Notes under the pieces: model-generated
Told to the model about the DNA's origin: nothing
The model's input: only the letters and a program-made list of their open reading frames with translations
Databases searched by the model: none
Program-made: the position numbers and the translations under genes
From: Kribbella sp. NBC_01245
Lineage (GTDB): Bacteria > Actinomycetota > Actinomycetes > Propionibacteriales > Kribbellaceae
Assembly: GCF_036226525.1 (NCBI RefSeq)
Contig: NZ_CP108487.1
Coordinates: 496,001-560,000, forward strand
Reading direction: 5' to 3'
Length of the DNA stretch: 64,000 nt
In this document: one piece after another, positions 1 through 9,524 of the stretch
How positions within the stretch are numbered: the first letter of the stretch is position 1
Layout of the letters: every line of letters starts with the position of its first letter

Positions 1-308
1 GCGGCCGCCTCGGGCGCACCCTTGACCTTCACCTCGACGAATCCGCCGGGCAGGCTGCCGACTACTCGAGCCGAATTCCGGGCGAGGACGCGGTCGCGGG
101 TCGCCGTACCGGCGCGGAACTTGACCAGCACGGTGCCCGGCGCGAACTTCGGTGCGAGCTTCGGCCCGGGCGCGGGTCGCGCGACCGGGAGCTGCGCGAG
201 CGGCGGCACCGGCTCCCGCGACGAAGGCGCAGCGGTCGCAGGCGGCAGGGTCAGGCTGGTGATGAACGCGGCGACGAGCGCCACGGGCACGGTAAGGCGG
301 ACGAACAC
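1..308 (-). CDS. Secreted subtilisin-like (S8) protease, N-terminal fragment
   Basis: Runs off the left window edge; 102 codons are visible. A GTG start at 308 follows a G-rich ribosome-binding stretch. The product opens with a Sec signal peptide (hydrophobic core with LVAAFITSL, cleavage probably after ATA), then a Pro-rich linker, then a segment reading GTVLVKFRAGT and LPGGFVEVKV. That segment has the look of the propeptide (fervidolysin/inhibitor I9 type) in front of secreted S8 peptidases, where it acts as folding chaperone and inhibitor. The catalytic Asp/His/Ser domain would lie outside the window, so the protease call rests on the prodomain alone. Confidence 0.6.
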   Translation of the reverse strand, partial: MFVRLTVPVALVAAFITSLTLPPATAAPSSREPVPPLAQLPVARPAPGPKLAPKFAPGTVLVKFRAGTATRDRVLARNSARVVGSLPGGFVEVKVKGAPEAA

Positions 309-457
309 AGGACCCCCCCAAGGGTCGGAGTGACAACAGGGCGGAGTATGTCAGAGGCCAGGGACAGAAAATGGCCGGCAGTAATGTCAGTTCCTGCAAT
401 CCCGCTCCGACGTCACCATCAAAGCGCCCGCTAGGGGCGCGAGACGAGGAGAACACG

Positions 458-790
458 ATGAAGTATCTGCTGCTGATCTGGGATGACCCCGACCTGCTGC
501 CGGACGTGACCCCGGAGGCGCTCGGCGAGGCCACCGCGTGGGTCGACGAGATGCACGGCCGCGGCGTCCGGCTGGTCGGCGACCGCCTCCGGCCCCAGCA
601 CGAGGCGGTCCAGGTCCGCGTCCGTAGCCGCAAGGTCGTGACCACCGACGGCCCGTTCGCCGAGGCCAAGGAGCAGATGGGCGGCTTCGACCTGCTCGAG
701 TGCCGCGACCTGGACGAGGCCATCGAGGTCGCCTCCAAACACCCCGCCGCCCGCACCGGCCTAGTAGAACTCCGCCAACTCTGGGGCTAA
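458..790 (+). CDS. YCII-family (DGPF domain) protein
   Basis: 110 residues. The start at 458 follows a GAGGAG ribosome-binding site; an in-frame extension upstream has no such site. MKYLLLIW at the N-terminus and TDGPFAEAKEQMGGF in the middle are hallmarks of the YCII/DGPF family, a ferredoxin-like fold related to YciI. Members often sit beside ECF sigma factors in actinobacteria, but no sigma factor is present here. The biochemical role of single-domain members is mostly unknown. A second YCII gene lies at 45523. Confidence 0.85.
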   Translation: MKYLLLIWDDPDLLPDVTPEALGEATAWVDEMHGRGVRLVGDRLRPQHEAVQVRVRSRKVVTTDGPFAEAKEQMGGFDLLECRDLDEAIEVASKHPAARTGLVELRQLWG

Positions 791-910
791 CCACCAGCGC
801 GACCGAAGCCGGGCGGGCCCTGATCAAGCCCGCCCGGCAGTTCCTGTCGATAGGTGCTGCCTATAGGTGAGTCTTGGACGTACGACCGCCGGGGCTGGTC
901 GGATGGGGGT

Positions 911-1972
911 ATGACCACTTATCGGATTGCGCGTATCCCTGGTGACGGAATTGGCCTGGAGGTGACTCCGGCCGCCTGTGCGGTGTTGGAGGCTGTCGGG
1001 CGGCGGCACGGGCTTGCTTTCGCGTACGACGACTACGACTGGTCATGCGAGCGGTACCAGGCTACGGGCGCCATGATGCCTGCAGACGGCCTAGACCAAG
1101 TCCGCAACCACGACGCGCTACTCCTCGGTGCAGTCGGCTCACCCGGCGTCCCGGACCACGTGTCGTTGTGGGGCTTACTGATACCTATACGTCGCACCTT
1201 CCGGCAGTACGTCAACCTGCGGCCGATCAAGGTCTTCGAAGGCGTCGAGAGCCCAGTACGACGTGCAGTCGCCGGCGAGGTCGACCTGGTCGTAGTGCGG
1301 GAGAACGTCGAGGGTGAGTACAGCGAGATCGGCGGACGGATTAACCGGGGCTTCCCGGACGAGATGGCCGTGCAGGAGTCCGTATTCACCCGTGCCGGTG
1401 TGACCCGGCTGGTGGACTACGCCTTCGCGCTGGCGGAGCGCCGTACCGGCTATGTCACCTCGGCCACCAAGTCGAACGGCATCGTGCACACCATGCCGTA
1501 CTGGGATGAGCTGGTCACCGAGGTCGCGGCCGGCCATCCGGATGTCCGGTGGGATGCCGAGCACATCGACGCGTTGTGCGCGAAGCTCGTGCTGGATCCA
1601 GGCCGGTTCGACGTGATCGTCGCGTCGAACCTGTTCGGCGACATCCTCAGCGATCTGGCGGCCGCCGTCGCGGGCAGTATCGGCATGGCCCCGGCCGCGA
1701 ATCTCAATCCCGAGCGCGACTTCCCGTCCCTGTTCGAGCCGGTGCACGGGTCGGCACCGGATATCGCCGGCCGCGGTATCGCGAACCCGATCGGCGCGAT
1801 CTGGACCGCCGCGATGATGCTCGACCACCTCGGCCATCCCGAGGCGGCGACCGAGATCACCGACACGATCGCCCACACACTCGCAAAGACCTCGTTACGT
1901 ACGGCGGATCTCGGTGGTAGCGCGACCACCACCGAATTCACCAAGGCCGTGATCGACAGACTGCCGCGATGA
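911..1972 (+). CDS. Tartrate / D-malate dehydrogenase family (isocitrate-isopropylmalate dehydrogenase fold)
   Basis: 353 residues, normal length for the family. The start at 911 follows GGATGGGGG. The N-terminus IPGDGIG is the family signature; further in come RENVEGEYS, the substrate-region Lys and Asn in TSATKSNG, the metal-binding NLFGDILSD, and the NAD-binding VHGSAPDIAG loop. The product should oxidise and decarboxylate a D-malate or tartrate-like 2-hydroxyacid with NAD and a divalent metal in the cytoplasm. Leucine biosynthesis (LeuB) is less likely: LeuB usually sits with other leu genes and has a different segment around RENVEGEYS. The gene stands alone. Confidence 0.8.
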   Translation: MTTYRIARIPGDGIGLEVTPAACAVLEAVGRRHGLAFAYDDYDWSCERYQATGAMMPADGLDQVRNHDALLLGAVGSPGVPDHVSLWGLLIPIRRTFRQYVNLRPIKVFEGVESPVRRAVAGEVDLVVVRENVEGEYSEIGGRINRGFPDEMAVQESVFTRAGVTRLVDYAFALAERRTGYVTSATKSNGIVHTMPYWDELVTEVAAGHPDVRWDAEHIDALCAKLVLDPGRFDVIVASNLFGDILSDLAAAVAGSIGMAPAANLNPERDFPSLFEPVHGSAPDIAGRGIANPIGAIWTAAMMLDHLGHPEAATEITDTIAHTLAKTSLRTADLGGSATTTEFTKAVIDRLPR

Positions 1973-2077
1973 CCGTGCCCTTGCCAAACACCTTCCGGCG
2001 CGGGCGGGCGGTTCCGTCGGACCACTACCTCCCCGAGGAAGCCCCCGGAGAGGTAGTGGCCGAACTCAGCGCATTCC

Positions 2078-3766
2078 TTACGCCGGGCTGAAGTACCAGC
2101 GTTGGCAGGGGCCGCCATGGAAGGGCCAGAGGATTACGTCCGCTCCGCGGCTGGCGGAACAGCCCGCCACGTCGAGAGACGTACCACTGGCACTGTTGAT
2201 CACCTTGTACGCGCCACCCTCGATCGGCTCGATCAGCCAGGTCTCGCAAGGCGTGTTGGCCTCGGTCCACAAGGTCACCGGCGTCACGTCGGCGGTCGCA
2301 CACCCTTGCGTGGTGAGCGGCTTGCCGGTGTTGCCGTCGTAGATCTTGAAGGCGTTCGGACTACCCGCCGAGGTGACGTGCCACTTCTGGCAGGGGCTGC
2401 CGAGGATCCGGTCCCACATCCGTACGTCGGCGCCGTCGTGGCTCTGGCAATCGGTCACGTCCAGGTCGTACCCGCCGACCTCGGCCTTGATCCGGTAGAC
2501 GCCGTCGGACATCGGCGGCGGGGGAGTTGGTGTCGCCACGTCGACGTAGTTGCTGTCGATGTTGATCGTCACGCCACCCCACGTCTCGTTGTGGTCGCCG
2601 CGGTACTGGTGCAGGCGCTGGTGGTTCACCCACAGACCTGCCGGGATATAGCGGCCACCATCGGTGTTGGCGAGGCCGTTCCACCACGCGAACCAGAGGT
2701 GGTTCGGCGGCGTGTACTGCGGGTCGCCCGCTCCGGCCGATAGGTCGACACCACCCGAGCCTGCGCTGGTGTAGACGCCACCGAGGAAGCCCCGGGCGTT
2801 GAGCTCCAGCGTCCAGCCACTGACGTACGACAGAACCGCGGCCTTGCAGCTCGCGTTCGACGGGTAGTTCTCGATGTCGGAGTAGATGGCACTACCGCCA
2901 CCGAAGCCGAGGTTGACCGCCGCCTGCGCCGAAGCGGCCGCCGCGTCCCGGCCCTGCTGCCGCGCGGTGGCGGGATCGCTCGACATCCTGGTGTTGTACG
3001 TCGTGCATGGCGCCTGCCGGCCGACGTCGATCAGGATGAATTGCCAGCCGTTGGTGTAGTTCGCCGCCACCCACGAAGGCGTGAGGTTGGCCTGGCCGCA
3101 GGCCCGGACGCTGCCGCTGATGTAGATGCCGACGGCCTTGAACGGCGAACTGCGCCAGGCGTTCATCGAGCTCTGCGGCGGCGCCGTACACGCGTCGAAC
3201 GCCTCGCCGAGAAGGTTGCCCGGAGCAATGATCGGCGCCGCGACGCTCTTGGTGGCAGCGGGTTTGACGAGCTCGACTCGGCTACCACCCGACGTCAGCC
3301 GAGCGCTGCCGAGGACGTTGCGGATGGTCTGCTCCTGCTCGGGAGCGTGCACGGCCGTGACGAGAACGCCCGCGTCCTCGACCGCAACCTTGATCTCGCC
3401 GTCGACCGACTTCGCGGCCGGCTGGACGGCTGACCCCGCGGCGGTCTCGGTCGTTTCGGCTGTCGCGGTGGCCTGCCGGTCGAGCGCCTCGATGTGCAGG
3501 CCGGCGGTACGCCCGACGAGGTGGGCCGGGCAACTGGACTGCTCGCCGACATGCCCGAGGTACACCGCAGGCCGGTCGAAGCGAAGGCAAGCGGACGGGT
3601 CCTTCGCCAGGTCGACGACCTGCCAGTCGGACGGCACCGCTACCTGGTAGCCGTGGTACTTCACGATCTGCTCGGCGCTCGCTCCCTGCGCGGGGGTGAG
3701 CCCGGTCGCCAGACTGGCCACCGTGGCGATCACGGCGGCCAGGCCGAGTGGTCTGGAACGTCTCAT
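2078..3766 (-). CDS. Secreted DUF1906 glycoside-hydrolase-like protein with C-terminal ricin B lectin
   Basis: 562 residues. The start at 3766 has GGGAGGACCTTG directly upstream and opens a Sec signal peptide (MRRSRPLG, hydrophobic core, cleavage near AQGASA). Residues about 35-170 look like a variable N-terminal domain. Residues about 175-420 match DUF1906, a TIM-barrel domain of the Rv2525c type (FDACTAPP, VGIYISGSVRACGQ, YSDIENYP, HQYRGDHNETWGG). The last ~145 residues are a ricin-type beta-trefoil with QKW/QRW repeats, which binds carbohydrate. DUF1906 proteins are thought to act on the cell envelope or peptidoglycan, but the reaction is not established. A paralogue with SH3-like modules instead of the lectin lies at 34226. 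The upstream gene is divergent. Confidence 0.8.
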   Translation of the reverse strand: MRRSRPLGLAAVIATVASLATGLTPAQGASAEQIVKYHGYQVAVPSDWQVVDLAKDPSACLRFDRPAVYLGHVGEQSSCPAHLVGRTAGLHIEALDRQATATAETTETAAGSAVQPAAKSVDGEIKVAVEDAGVLVTAVHAPEQEQTIRNVLGSARLTSGGSRVELVKPAATKSVAAPIIAPGNLLGEAFDACTAPPQSSMNAWRSSPFKAVGIYISGSVRACGQANLTPSWVAANYTNGWQFILIDVGRQAPCTTYNTRMSSDPATARQQGRDAAAASAQAAVNLGFGGGSAIYSDIENYPSNASCKAAVLSYVSGWTLELNARGFLGGVYTSAGSGGVDLSAGAGDPQYTPPNHLWFAWWNGLANTDGGRYIPAGLWVNHQRLHQYRGDHNETWGGVTINIDSNYVDVATPTPPPPMSDGVYRIKAEVGGYDLDVTDCQSHDGADVRMWDRILGSPCQKWHVTSAGSPNAFKIYDGNTGKPLTTQGCATADVTPVTLWTEANTPCETWLIEPIEGGAYKVINSASGTSLDVAGCSASRGADVILWPFHGGPCQRWYFSPA

Positions 3767-3940
3767 CAAGGTCCTCCCTGGGCGGCAGGCCGCCGGCACC
3801 CGGCAACCCGGTGGGATCAGTACAACGATGGAGATCGAGGTCGGCAATCCTTTCGAGCCAGACCGCAGAGTCACCCTGGGTAGGGTGGAGCTGACAGGCC
3901 GTTCCGCCAGGCCGAAGCTTTGCCGAAGGAGTACGTGGCG

Positions 3941-4741
3941 ATGACCACTGCGCCCACCTCCGACCTGACCGGTTGGGTCCGATCGACCTTTACTGGTGGC
4001 GGTTTGAGCCATGACTGCTACGAAAAGGGCAGTGGTCCTGGCGTGGTGGTGATCCCGGAGGTCCCCGGCATCACGCCCGAGGTGCTGGGCTTTGCCGATC
4101 ACCTGGTCGACCAGGGTTTCACCGTCGTCGTACCTTCACCTTTTGGTCAGCCCGAACGCGCCGAGTCCACGACGTACACGCTGGGCGTCGTCGCCCGGCT
4201 CTGCGTCGCCAGCGAATTCCGCGCCTTCGCCACCAATGCGGAGCGGCCGATCGCCCGTTTCCTGCGAGCCGTCGCGTCCGATCTCGCAGCCCGTACGACG
4301 GGACCGGGCGTGGGCGTCATCGGTATGTGCTTCACGGGTGGGTTCGCCCTCGCGGCAGCCGTCGACGACACGGTGCTGGCCTCGGTCCTCAGCCAGCCGT
4401 CCGTGCCGATACCGCTCGGGCAGACCCGGCGGCAGGACCCGGGCCTCTCGCAGCCCGAGCTCGACCGGATCGCCGAACGGGCCGAGAAGGACGAGGTCCG
4501 GATGATCGCGCTGCGGTTCAGCGAGGACCGGCTCTGCCCGCGCCAGCGATTCGACGTACTGCGTGCGCGGCTCGGCGATGCGTTCGAGATCATCCAGCTC
4601 GACTCGTCGCCGGGTAACGCGGCTGGCTTCGGCAAGACCGCGCATTCGGTGCTCACCCGCGAGCTGCGGGAGACGCCCGGGCATCCGACACTGGACGCGC
4701 GGGATCGAGTTGTAACGTTCCTACGCGAGCGATTGGGCTAG
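3941..4741 (+). CDS. Dienelactone hydrolase family protein
   Basis: 266 residues, alpha/beta hydrolase fold. The nucleophile motif GVIGMCFTGGFA (Cys near residue 130) is the Cys-containing G-x-C-x-G-G elbow of dienelactone hydrolases; a His in GKTAHS near the C-terminus would complete the triad. GVVVIPEVPGI near the N-terminus is the usual oxyanion-hole strand. It probably hydrolyses a small ester or lactone in the cytoplasm. GAAGGAG lies 10 bases before ATG 3941; GTG 3935 is an alternative start with 4-base spacing. Divergent from the DUF1906 gene across about 170 bases. Confidence 0.82.
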   Translation: MTTAPTSDLTGWVRSTFTGGGLSHDCYEKGSGPGVVVIPEVPGITPEVLGFADHLVDQGFTVVVPSPFGQPERAESTTYTLGVVARLCVASEFRAFATNAERPIARFLRAVASDLAARTTGPGVGVIGMCFTGGFALAAAVDDTVLASVLSQPSVPIPLGQTRRQDPGLSQPELDRIAERAEKDEVRMIALRFSEDRLCPRQRFDVLRARLGDAFEIIQLDSSPGNAAGFGKTAHSVLTRELRETPGHPTLDARDRVVTFLRERLG

Positions 4742-4954
4742 TTCTATACGAGCGTTTGACCTAATCGCGGGCTGAACCGGACGCGGCGGAAACCTAACGC
4801 TGGGTGATGCGATACCCCGGTTTTCGATGCTTAGTGCAAGGATTTGGTTGCCTTCGGTCACTTGAACCGCTCAGGTCTTCTCCGAAGTTCGTTGACGTGG
4901 CAGCATCCCGCACTGGGGAGTGCGGGGAGAGTTGCAAACGTTGGGGGACGGAAT

Positions 4955-5596
4955 ATGGCGAAGACCAGACGAGCAAGTCATCGTGGCGGTAACGAGCGAC
5001 CGAGATGGATCCCGGGAGCGCTCGCCGCAGACGACGTCGACCAGTCAGTGAACGAGCCGGTCGCAGCCACTGCCGCCGCACACGATGAAGCGGCCGTTGC
5101 CGAGAGCGACGCCACGGCGAACGGCTGGAGCATGCCGGTGCGAGTTGACGAGATCGCCGTGGCCGCGATGGCCCTGTCGGACGGATTGCGGGCGGCAACG
5201 GATCACCTGCCGGACTCCGCCGAGGCCCGTCGCTTCCGCCGTCGGCTGGACGACGTCGCTCGCGCATGCCGGGAGATGGCGGGCGAGCTGGAGGTCACCG
5301 CGGGCGAGTTGGTCCGTGTGGTCGCCAACTCCGAACGGACTTGCGAGCTGACCTGGGGCATCTGCCCGGAGCATGGCGTCACGCTGGTCGTCTATGGCGA
5401 GGTCTCCCGCTGCCGCATCATCGGCTGCCACCGCCCAGCAGGCACACCCGAACGCTGCACCCAAGAGGTCGAGTACCGCGTAATCGACGCCGCCGGCCCC
5501 TCCCTCCAAACCTGCACCGGCCACGCCATCGCATCCCGAACCCTCCTCCCCGGCGCCGTAATCACCCAAACCACCGACACCTTGGAACTCCTCTAA
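4955..5596 (+). CDS. Hypothetical protein with Cys/His-rich C-terminus
   Basis: 213 residues, family not recognised. ATG 4955 is preceded by TTGGGGGA, which decides this start over a longer frame beginning at 4844. The N-terminal 40 residues are basic (KTRRASHRGG), followed by an acidic Ala-rich stretch, then a helical region (residues about 70-125, RRFRRRLDDVARACREM). The last 90 residues hold several Cys and His (CPEHG, CRIIGCHRP, CTGHA) spaced as in a zinc-binding module. The 3' end uses the C-ending codons common elsewhere in the window. It is followed at once by the palindromic repeat block. Confidence 0.6.
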   Translation: MAKTRRASHRGGNERPRWIPGALAADDVDQSVNEPVAATAAAHDEAAVAESDATANGWSMPVRVDEIAVAAMALSDGLRAATDHLPDSAEARRFRRRLDDVARACREMAGELEVTAGELVRVVANSERTCELTWGICPEHGVTLVVYGEVSRCRIIGCHRPAGTPERCTQEVEYRVIDAAGPSLQTCTGHAIASRTLLPGAVITQTTDTLELL

Positions 5597-5613
5597 CCAG
5601 CCCTTACGTACCT

Positions 5614-5702
5614 GCGTTGATTCGTCTGCATCCGCTCGCCCTTCTCTGCGGCGGGTCCGTTTGGTCGCCTACGTGGGCGGGCGGATTCGGACGAATCAAC
5701 GC
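5614..5702. repeat. Palindromic element, GATTCGTC family, copy 1
   Basis: Two 28-base arms (5614-5641 and 5675-5702) form an inverted repeat with 3 mismatches; both begin or end with GCGTTGATTCGTC. The loop is 33 bases. It lies 18 bases after the stop of the Cys-rich gene, so it could act as a terminator, but the same element recurs at 10521 and a relative at 53452. Confidence 0.75.
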
Positions 5703-5758
5703 TAATCGCCTGCCCGGCATCACCTTTGAACCGGGTCTTTCGGTGGGCACCCGTCCCC

Positions 5759-7416
5759 CTGAGCCCGGATCCACCGGTGTGATTCCTGGGGCGTGTTGGT
5801 CGGGTTTGTTGGTGGTGGTTGTGGGTTTGGGCGTGAGGGGTTGGCCGGTCTGTCCGGCTTTTCCACTGTGAGGGTTTCGGTTTGGGCCTGGGTTGGGCGG
5901 TTGGGTCAGGTGGTGGCTGGGGTTGGTGGGCTGCCGGATTGGTTGTGGAGTTGGGTCCAGTCGTGTTGCCAGGGCCAGTCGCGGGGCAGGTGTAAGACGA
6001 GTCGGCGGGCGGATCGGGCGATGCGGGCGGGCACGGTGATCAGCTGGGTGCGGATGGTGGCGGTGGTGGCTCGGGCGTGGAAGGTGCTGGACAGGCAGCC
6101 GGCGGCGCGGGTGAGGTTGAAGGCGATCGCGGCGAGTGCCAGCCAGGCGGCGTTCGCGGTGAACTTGCCTGATGGCAGGTGGGCCAGGGCTGAGTTTTTG
6201 AGGTCGGCGATGACTTGTTCGATGACCGCGTGGCCGCGGTGTGTCTGTTCGGCCTGCAGCATCGGTAGTGGTGTGTCGGTGAACACGGCGTGGTAGCGCC
6301 AGGTGGTGAACAGTTCGCCTTGCCCGTCAGCCTCGCCTGGCGGGTTGAGGCGTTTGACCCGGCGCACGATCAGCCGGGCGGCGACCTGTTCGCCGGCGTT
6401 GCGGCGGCGGAACGCGGTGAAGCTGGTTTCGGCGACCTCGGCGTCGGAGATCAGCCGCTGTTCGGTCTCGTCCCAGATCGCGTTCGGGTAGGTGATCGGG
6501 GTCCACGCGTCATCGCTGTCGGCGATCGCGGCGATCGCCGCGGCCACGGCCGGTGTCATCCGGGCGGTGATGGAGAACCGGGCGCCGGCGCGGCGGGCAG
6601 CAGCGACCACTGGCTGGGAGTAGAACGCCGAGTCCGCCCGCAGTACGACCATCCCGGTCGCGCCCGCGGCCTTCGCCGCGCGGATCGCGTCGGCGACCAG
6701 CCGGTGCGCGCCACGCACGGAGTACGCCGTGCCTTTGCGTAGCCGGGTCGCGCAGACCACCGGAGCGGCCAGTGGTGTCGATACCGTCGCGATCAGCGCG
6801 TTCAGCCCTTTCACCCCCGAATAGCCGTGGCCGGTGCCCTGCTTGGCGTATCCATACGTCGCGCGGACCGTGTCATCGACGTCAACCCAGGCGACTTGGC
6901 CGGCCCCGGGCAGCAACGGTGTATGCGCCGCCAGGTTCCGCAACACCCCGGCCGCGATGCTGTCGAGTTGCCGCACATGCCCGAAGGTGAAGCCGCGCAG
7001 GAACGTGCCCAACGTGCTCGGGGCCCGCACCCCAGCGAACAACCGGCCCATTCCACCGTGCCGCAACACGTCCATGTCATCGATCGAGTCCGCACCGGCC
7101 ACCATCCCCGCCACCAGACAGGCCACCTTCGCGTCCGGGTTCGCGCCACCGGCACCGGCCAACGTCAACCGCTGCGCGGTCAGCCGACCCAGCCCACACC
7201 GCTGCGCCAGTGACATCACCGGAACCAGACCCGCGCACGACACGAGGTTCGGGTCATCGAAACCCGCAGAAACACCATGCAACAATTGCATCTACCGGAT
7301 GCCTTTCTGAGCGCGGCCAATCGTTCCTTAGACACGACCGATTCTCCTTGCACAGCAGGGCATCCGGCCCCCACGACCCGCCACCGAGAACCAAATCACC
7401 GGTGGATCCGGGCTGA
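5759..7416 (-). mobile_element. IS1380-family insertion sequence
   Basis: An 18-base perfect terminal inverted repeat (AGCCCGGATCCACCGGTG at 5762-5779, complement at 7397-7414) flanks one transposase gene. The size is about 1.65 kb, normal for IS1380. The uninterrupted counterpart in the right arm near 10470 joins ...CCCGTCCCCC to GTTCTTCCG, which fixes the insertion point to within a base or two. No target duplication is evident, perhaps because the arms have diverged. Confidence 0.85.
5906..7291 (-). CDS. IS1380-family transposase
   Basis: 461 residues. DDE transposase of the IS4/IS1380 clan: WVDVDDTVRATYG holds the first Asp, VVLRADSAFYS the second, and HAVIEQVIADLKN supplies the Glu-containing C-terminal motif (E-x6-K type). 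The N-terminal half (GLGRLTAQRLTLAGAGGANPDAKV, DMDVLRHGGM) matches the helical domain of this family. The gene is full length with no frameshift, so the element may still be active. It reads toward the left end of the element. Confidence 0.9.
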   Translation of the reverse strand: MQLLHGVSAGFDDPNLVSCAGLVPVMSLAQRCGLGRLTAQRLTLAGAGGANPDAKVACLVAGMVAGADSIDDMDVLRHGGMGRLFAGVRAPSTLGTFLRGFTFGHVRQLDSIAAGVLRNLAAHTPLLPGAGQVAWVDVDDTVRATYGYAKQGTGHGYSGVKGLNALIATVSTPLAAPVVCATRLRKGTAYSVRGAHRLVADAIRAAKAAGATGMVVLRADSAFYSQPVVAAARRAGARFSITARMTPAVAAAIAAIADSDDAWTPITYPNAIWDETEQRLISDAEVAETSFTAFRRRNAGEQVAARLIVRRVKRLNPPGEADGQGELFTTWRYHAVFTDTPLPMLQAEQTHRGHAVIEQVIADLKNSALAHLPSGKFTANAAWLALAAIAFNLTRAAGCLSSTFHARATTATIRTQLITVPARIARSARRLVLHLPRDWPWQHDWTQLHNQSGSPPTPATT

Positions 7417-7947
7417 GTTCTTCCGAATTGTCAGGTGGACCCGGGCCGCGTCAAGGGCTTCATCACCTAACGGTGACGCTAACGCGCCCTTGACCCGACC
7501 CGGCTCCACCAAAGGCAGCGGGCTATCAGGGGGACGGGTGAGGTCTGCCCGTTTGCTATGCGCCTTTCCGTTCAGGGCAGGCGCGTGGTGCCGTTCGATG
7601 GCGAGTCGCGCCGGGCTCAGACGGCGAGTCGCGCCGTCTCGGATGACGAGCTTCGTCGCTGCTGTCGAGTGACGCCGTCCCTGCTGACGAGCGGGGTCGT
7701 TCGAGGATGGCCGGGTCATGCCGTTCACCAGGCCCGGCTCCCACCGTCGAACCGCCTCGCTGTAGCGCGATGGCCGGCTGGTGCCGTTCGCGGATGGCCG
7801 AGTGGTGCCGTACTCGGCCGGCGGGTTGTCGCGGATTGCTCTTGCCTGGCCGTGGTCACGAGCCCGATCGCCGCGAGGCCGACGAATCGCGAGGGATAGC
7901 CACCGTGCGAGCGGGTTACCACCTCGGATTGGCGGTTTCGAGGGGTC
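7417..7947. repeat. Left-inner repeat block, no gene
   Basis: About 530 bases between the two insertion sequences. It starts with the second part of the left palindrome arm, including a TCAAGGGC/GCCCTTGA stem around 7451-7493. From about 7560 it carries degenerate repeats around the words GATGGCCG and GTGGTGCCGT (clearest at 7760-7830). Open frames here are short, Arg-rich and unlike the neighbouring proteins, so I see no gene. Confidence 0.65.
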
Positions 7948-9524
7948 GTTGCAACACCGGGTTGGTTTCTAGGTGGTGAGTAGATCACGTAGGCGTTCGG
8001 CTGGGGTGTCCCAGTCGAGCGTTTTGCGTGGTCGCCCGTTGAGTTCTTGGGCGACGTGTTCGAGGTCTTCGGGTCCGTGGATGCTCAGGTCGGTGCCCTT
8101 GGGGAAGTACTGGCGCAGTAGTCCGTTGGTGTTTTCGTTGGTGCCGCGCTGCCAGGGGGAGTGCGGGTCGCAGAAGTAGACGGCCATGTCGGTGGCGATG
8201 GAGAACTGTTTGTGTTTGGCCATTTCGCAGCCCTGGTCCCAGGTCAGCGAGCCGCGCAGATGGCCGGGCAGGGTTTTCATCGTCGCGATGAGACCGTCGC
8301 GGACCTGTTCGGCGTCGTGGCCGCCGGGCAGGTGGACCAGCATCGTGTAGCGGGTGGTGCGTTCGACCAGGGTGGCGATCGCGGACCGGTTGTTCTCGCC
8401 CATGATCAGGTCGCCTTCCCAGTGGCCGGGAACCGCGCGATCGTCGGCCTCGGCGGGCCGCTCGGAGATCATGATCATCTCCTCGACGAACCGGTGCTGG
8501 CGCTGGCCGGGCTGGCGTTGTGGTTTGCGGCGGGTCCGTCCGGTGCGCAGCGCGGTCTGGACTTCGCGTTTGAGGCCGCCGCGGGCCTGGAAGTAGAGCG
8601 CCTTGTAGATCGTCTCGTGGCTCACGCGCATGCTCTCGTCGTCGGGGAAGTCCTTGACGAGCCTGTTCGAAATCTGCTCCGGCGACAACTTCCGCTCCAG
8701 ACCCAGCTCGACCTGCTCACGCAACGCGGGATCGGTGACCAGCTTTGAGGTCTTGGGCCGGGCCCTGGCGGCCGCAGCGTCGCGGTGGGCCTGGTGGGGC
8801 AGGTAGGTTCCTTCAACACTGTGGGCGCGGATCTCACGAGAGACTGTGGACTTGTCCTTGCCGATGCCGGCCGCGATCGCGGTCAAGGTGAGTTTGTTGA
8901 CCCGCCCATCGGCGATCGCCAGCCGCTGGTCCAGGCACAGGTAACGGTCGCTGATCACCGCGTCAGCTGATGGGGTCATGGAAGTGGAGTATCGGGTTGT
9001 GGTGCCGTAGTCCACGACCCGCCCATCGGGATAGACCCGCGTGTTGCCCACCCTGCGGACCCCGTGATGCCAGTCCCGCGCAGTACCCGGATGCACGCCC
9101 ACCTCCTTGGCTGCGCGCGTGATGGACCAGCCCGCCTCCAGCAACTCCTCGAGGCGGACCCTGGCCTGGGTCTTGCGTTTCACGGCCCGCACCGCGGGAA
9201 CCAGCCCGGCCACGACAAGGATCCGCCGGGCAGTGTCATGCCTCAACCCGCAGGCCGAACCCGCGCCAGTGATGTTCCCCGATTCCTTGAACACCGCGAT
9301 GACCTGCTCCCGCAACGCATCAGTGATCACCGTGCGCGGACGCGAACCACGGCCACGAGCCCGCAAGATCTCATAGCCACGACCACGCCCGATCCCCAAC
9401 GACTCACACGCAGCCGCTACCCCGACCCCCGAATCCACCAGCCGCAACAAGGCAGCACCGTGACGCTCGTTGTCCTCCACAAACGACATAACCATCACAA
9501 CTCCTCAAATCGAGGTGTTGCAAC
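7948..9524 (-). mobile_element. IS30-family insertion sequence
   Basis: Terminal inverted repeats GTTGCAACACC (7948-7958) and its complement (9514-9524) bound a 1577-base element with one transposase. The outer flanks are themselves inverted copies of each other (GGGTTACCAC...TGGCGG), so the element sits at the centre of a palindrome. IS30 elements are known to prefer palindromic targets, which fits. A short target duplication is not clear. Confidence 0.8.
7969..9495 (-). CDS. IS30-family transposase
   Basis: 508 residues, longer than the common ~380-residue IS30 transposase because of an additional N-terminal part with HTH-like segments (VAAACESLGIGRGRGYEIL; SITRAAKEVGVHPGTARDW). The IS30 core follows: HTH LTAIAAGIGKDKSTVSREI, then DDE motifs in GHWEGDLIMG, LTWDQGCEMAKH and NENTNGLLRQYFPKGTD. 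The start at 9495 is chosen because GAGGAG lies six bases upstream. The frame is intact. Confidence 0.9.
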   Translation of the reverse strand: MVMSFVEDNERHGAALLRLVDSGVGVAAACESLGIGRGRGYEILRARGRGSRPRTVITDALREQVIAVFKESGNITGAGSACGLRHDTARRILVVAGLVPAVRAVKRKTQARVRLEELLEAGWSITRAAKEVGVHPGTARDWHHGVRRVGNTRVYPDGRVVDYGTTTRYSTSMTPSADAVISDRYLCLDQRLAIADGRVNKLTLTAIAAGIGKDKSTVSREIRAHSVEGTYLPHQAHRDAAAARARPKTSKLVTDPALREQVELGLERKLSPEQISNRLVKDFPDDESMRVSHETIYKALYFQARGGLKREVQTALRTGRTRRKPQRQPGQRQHRFVEEMIMISERPAEADDRAVPGHWEGDLIMGENNRSAIATLVERTTRYTMLVHLPGGHDAEQVRDGLIATMKTLPGHLRGSLTWDQGCEMAKHKQFSIATDMAVYFCDPHSPWQRGTNENTNGLLRQYFPKGTDLSIHGPEDLEHVAQELNGRPRKTLDWDTPAERLRDLLTT

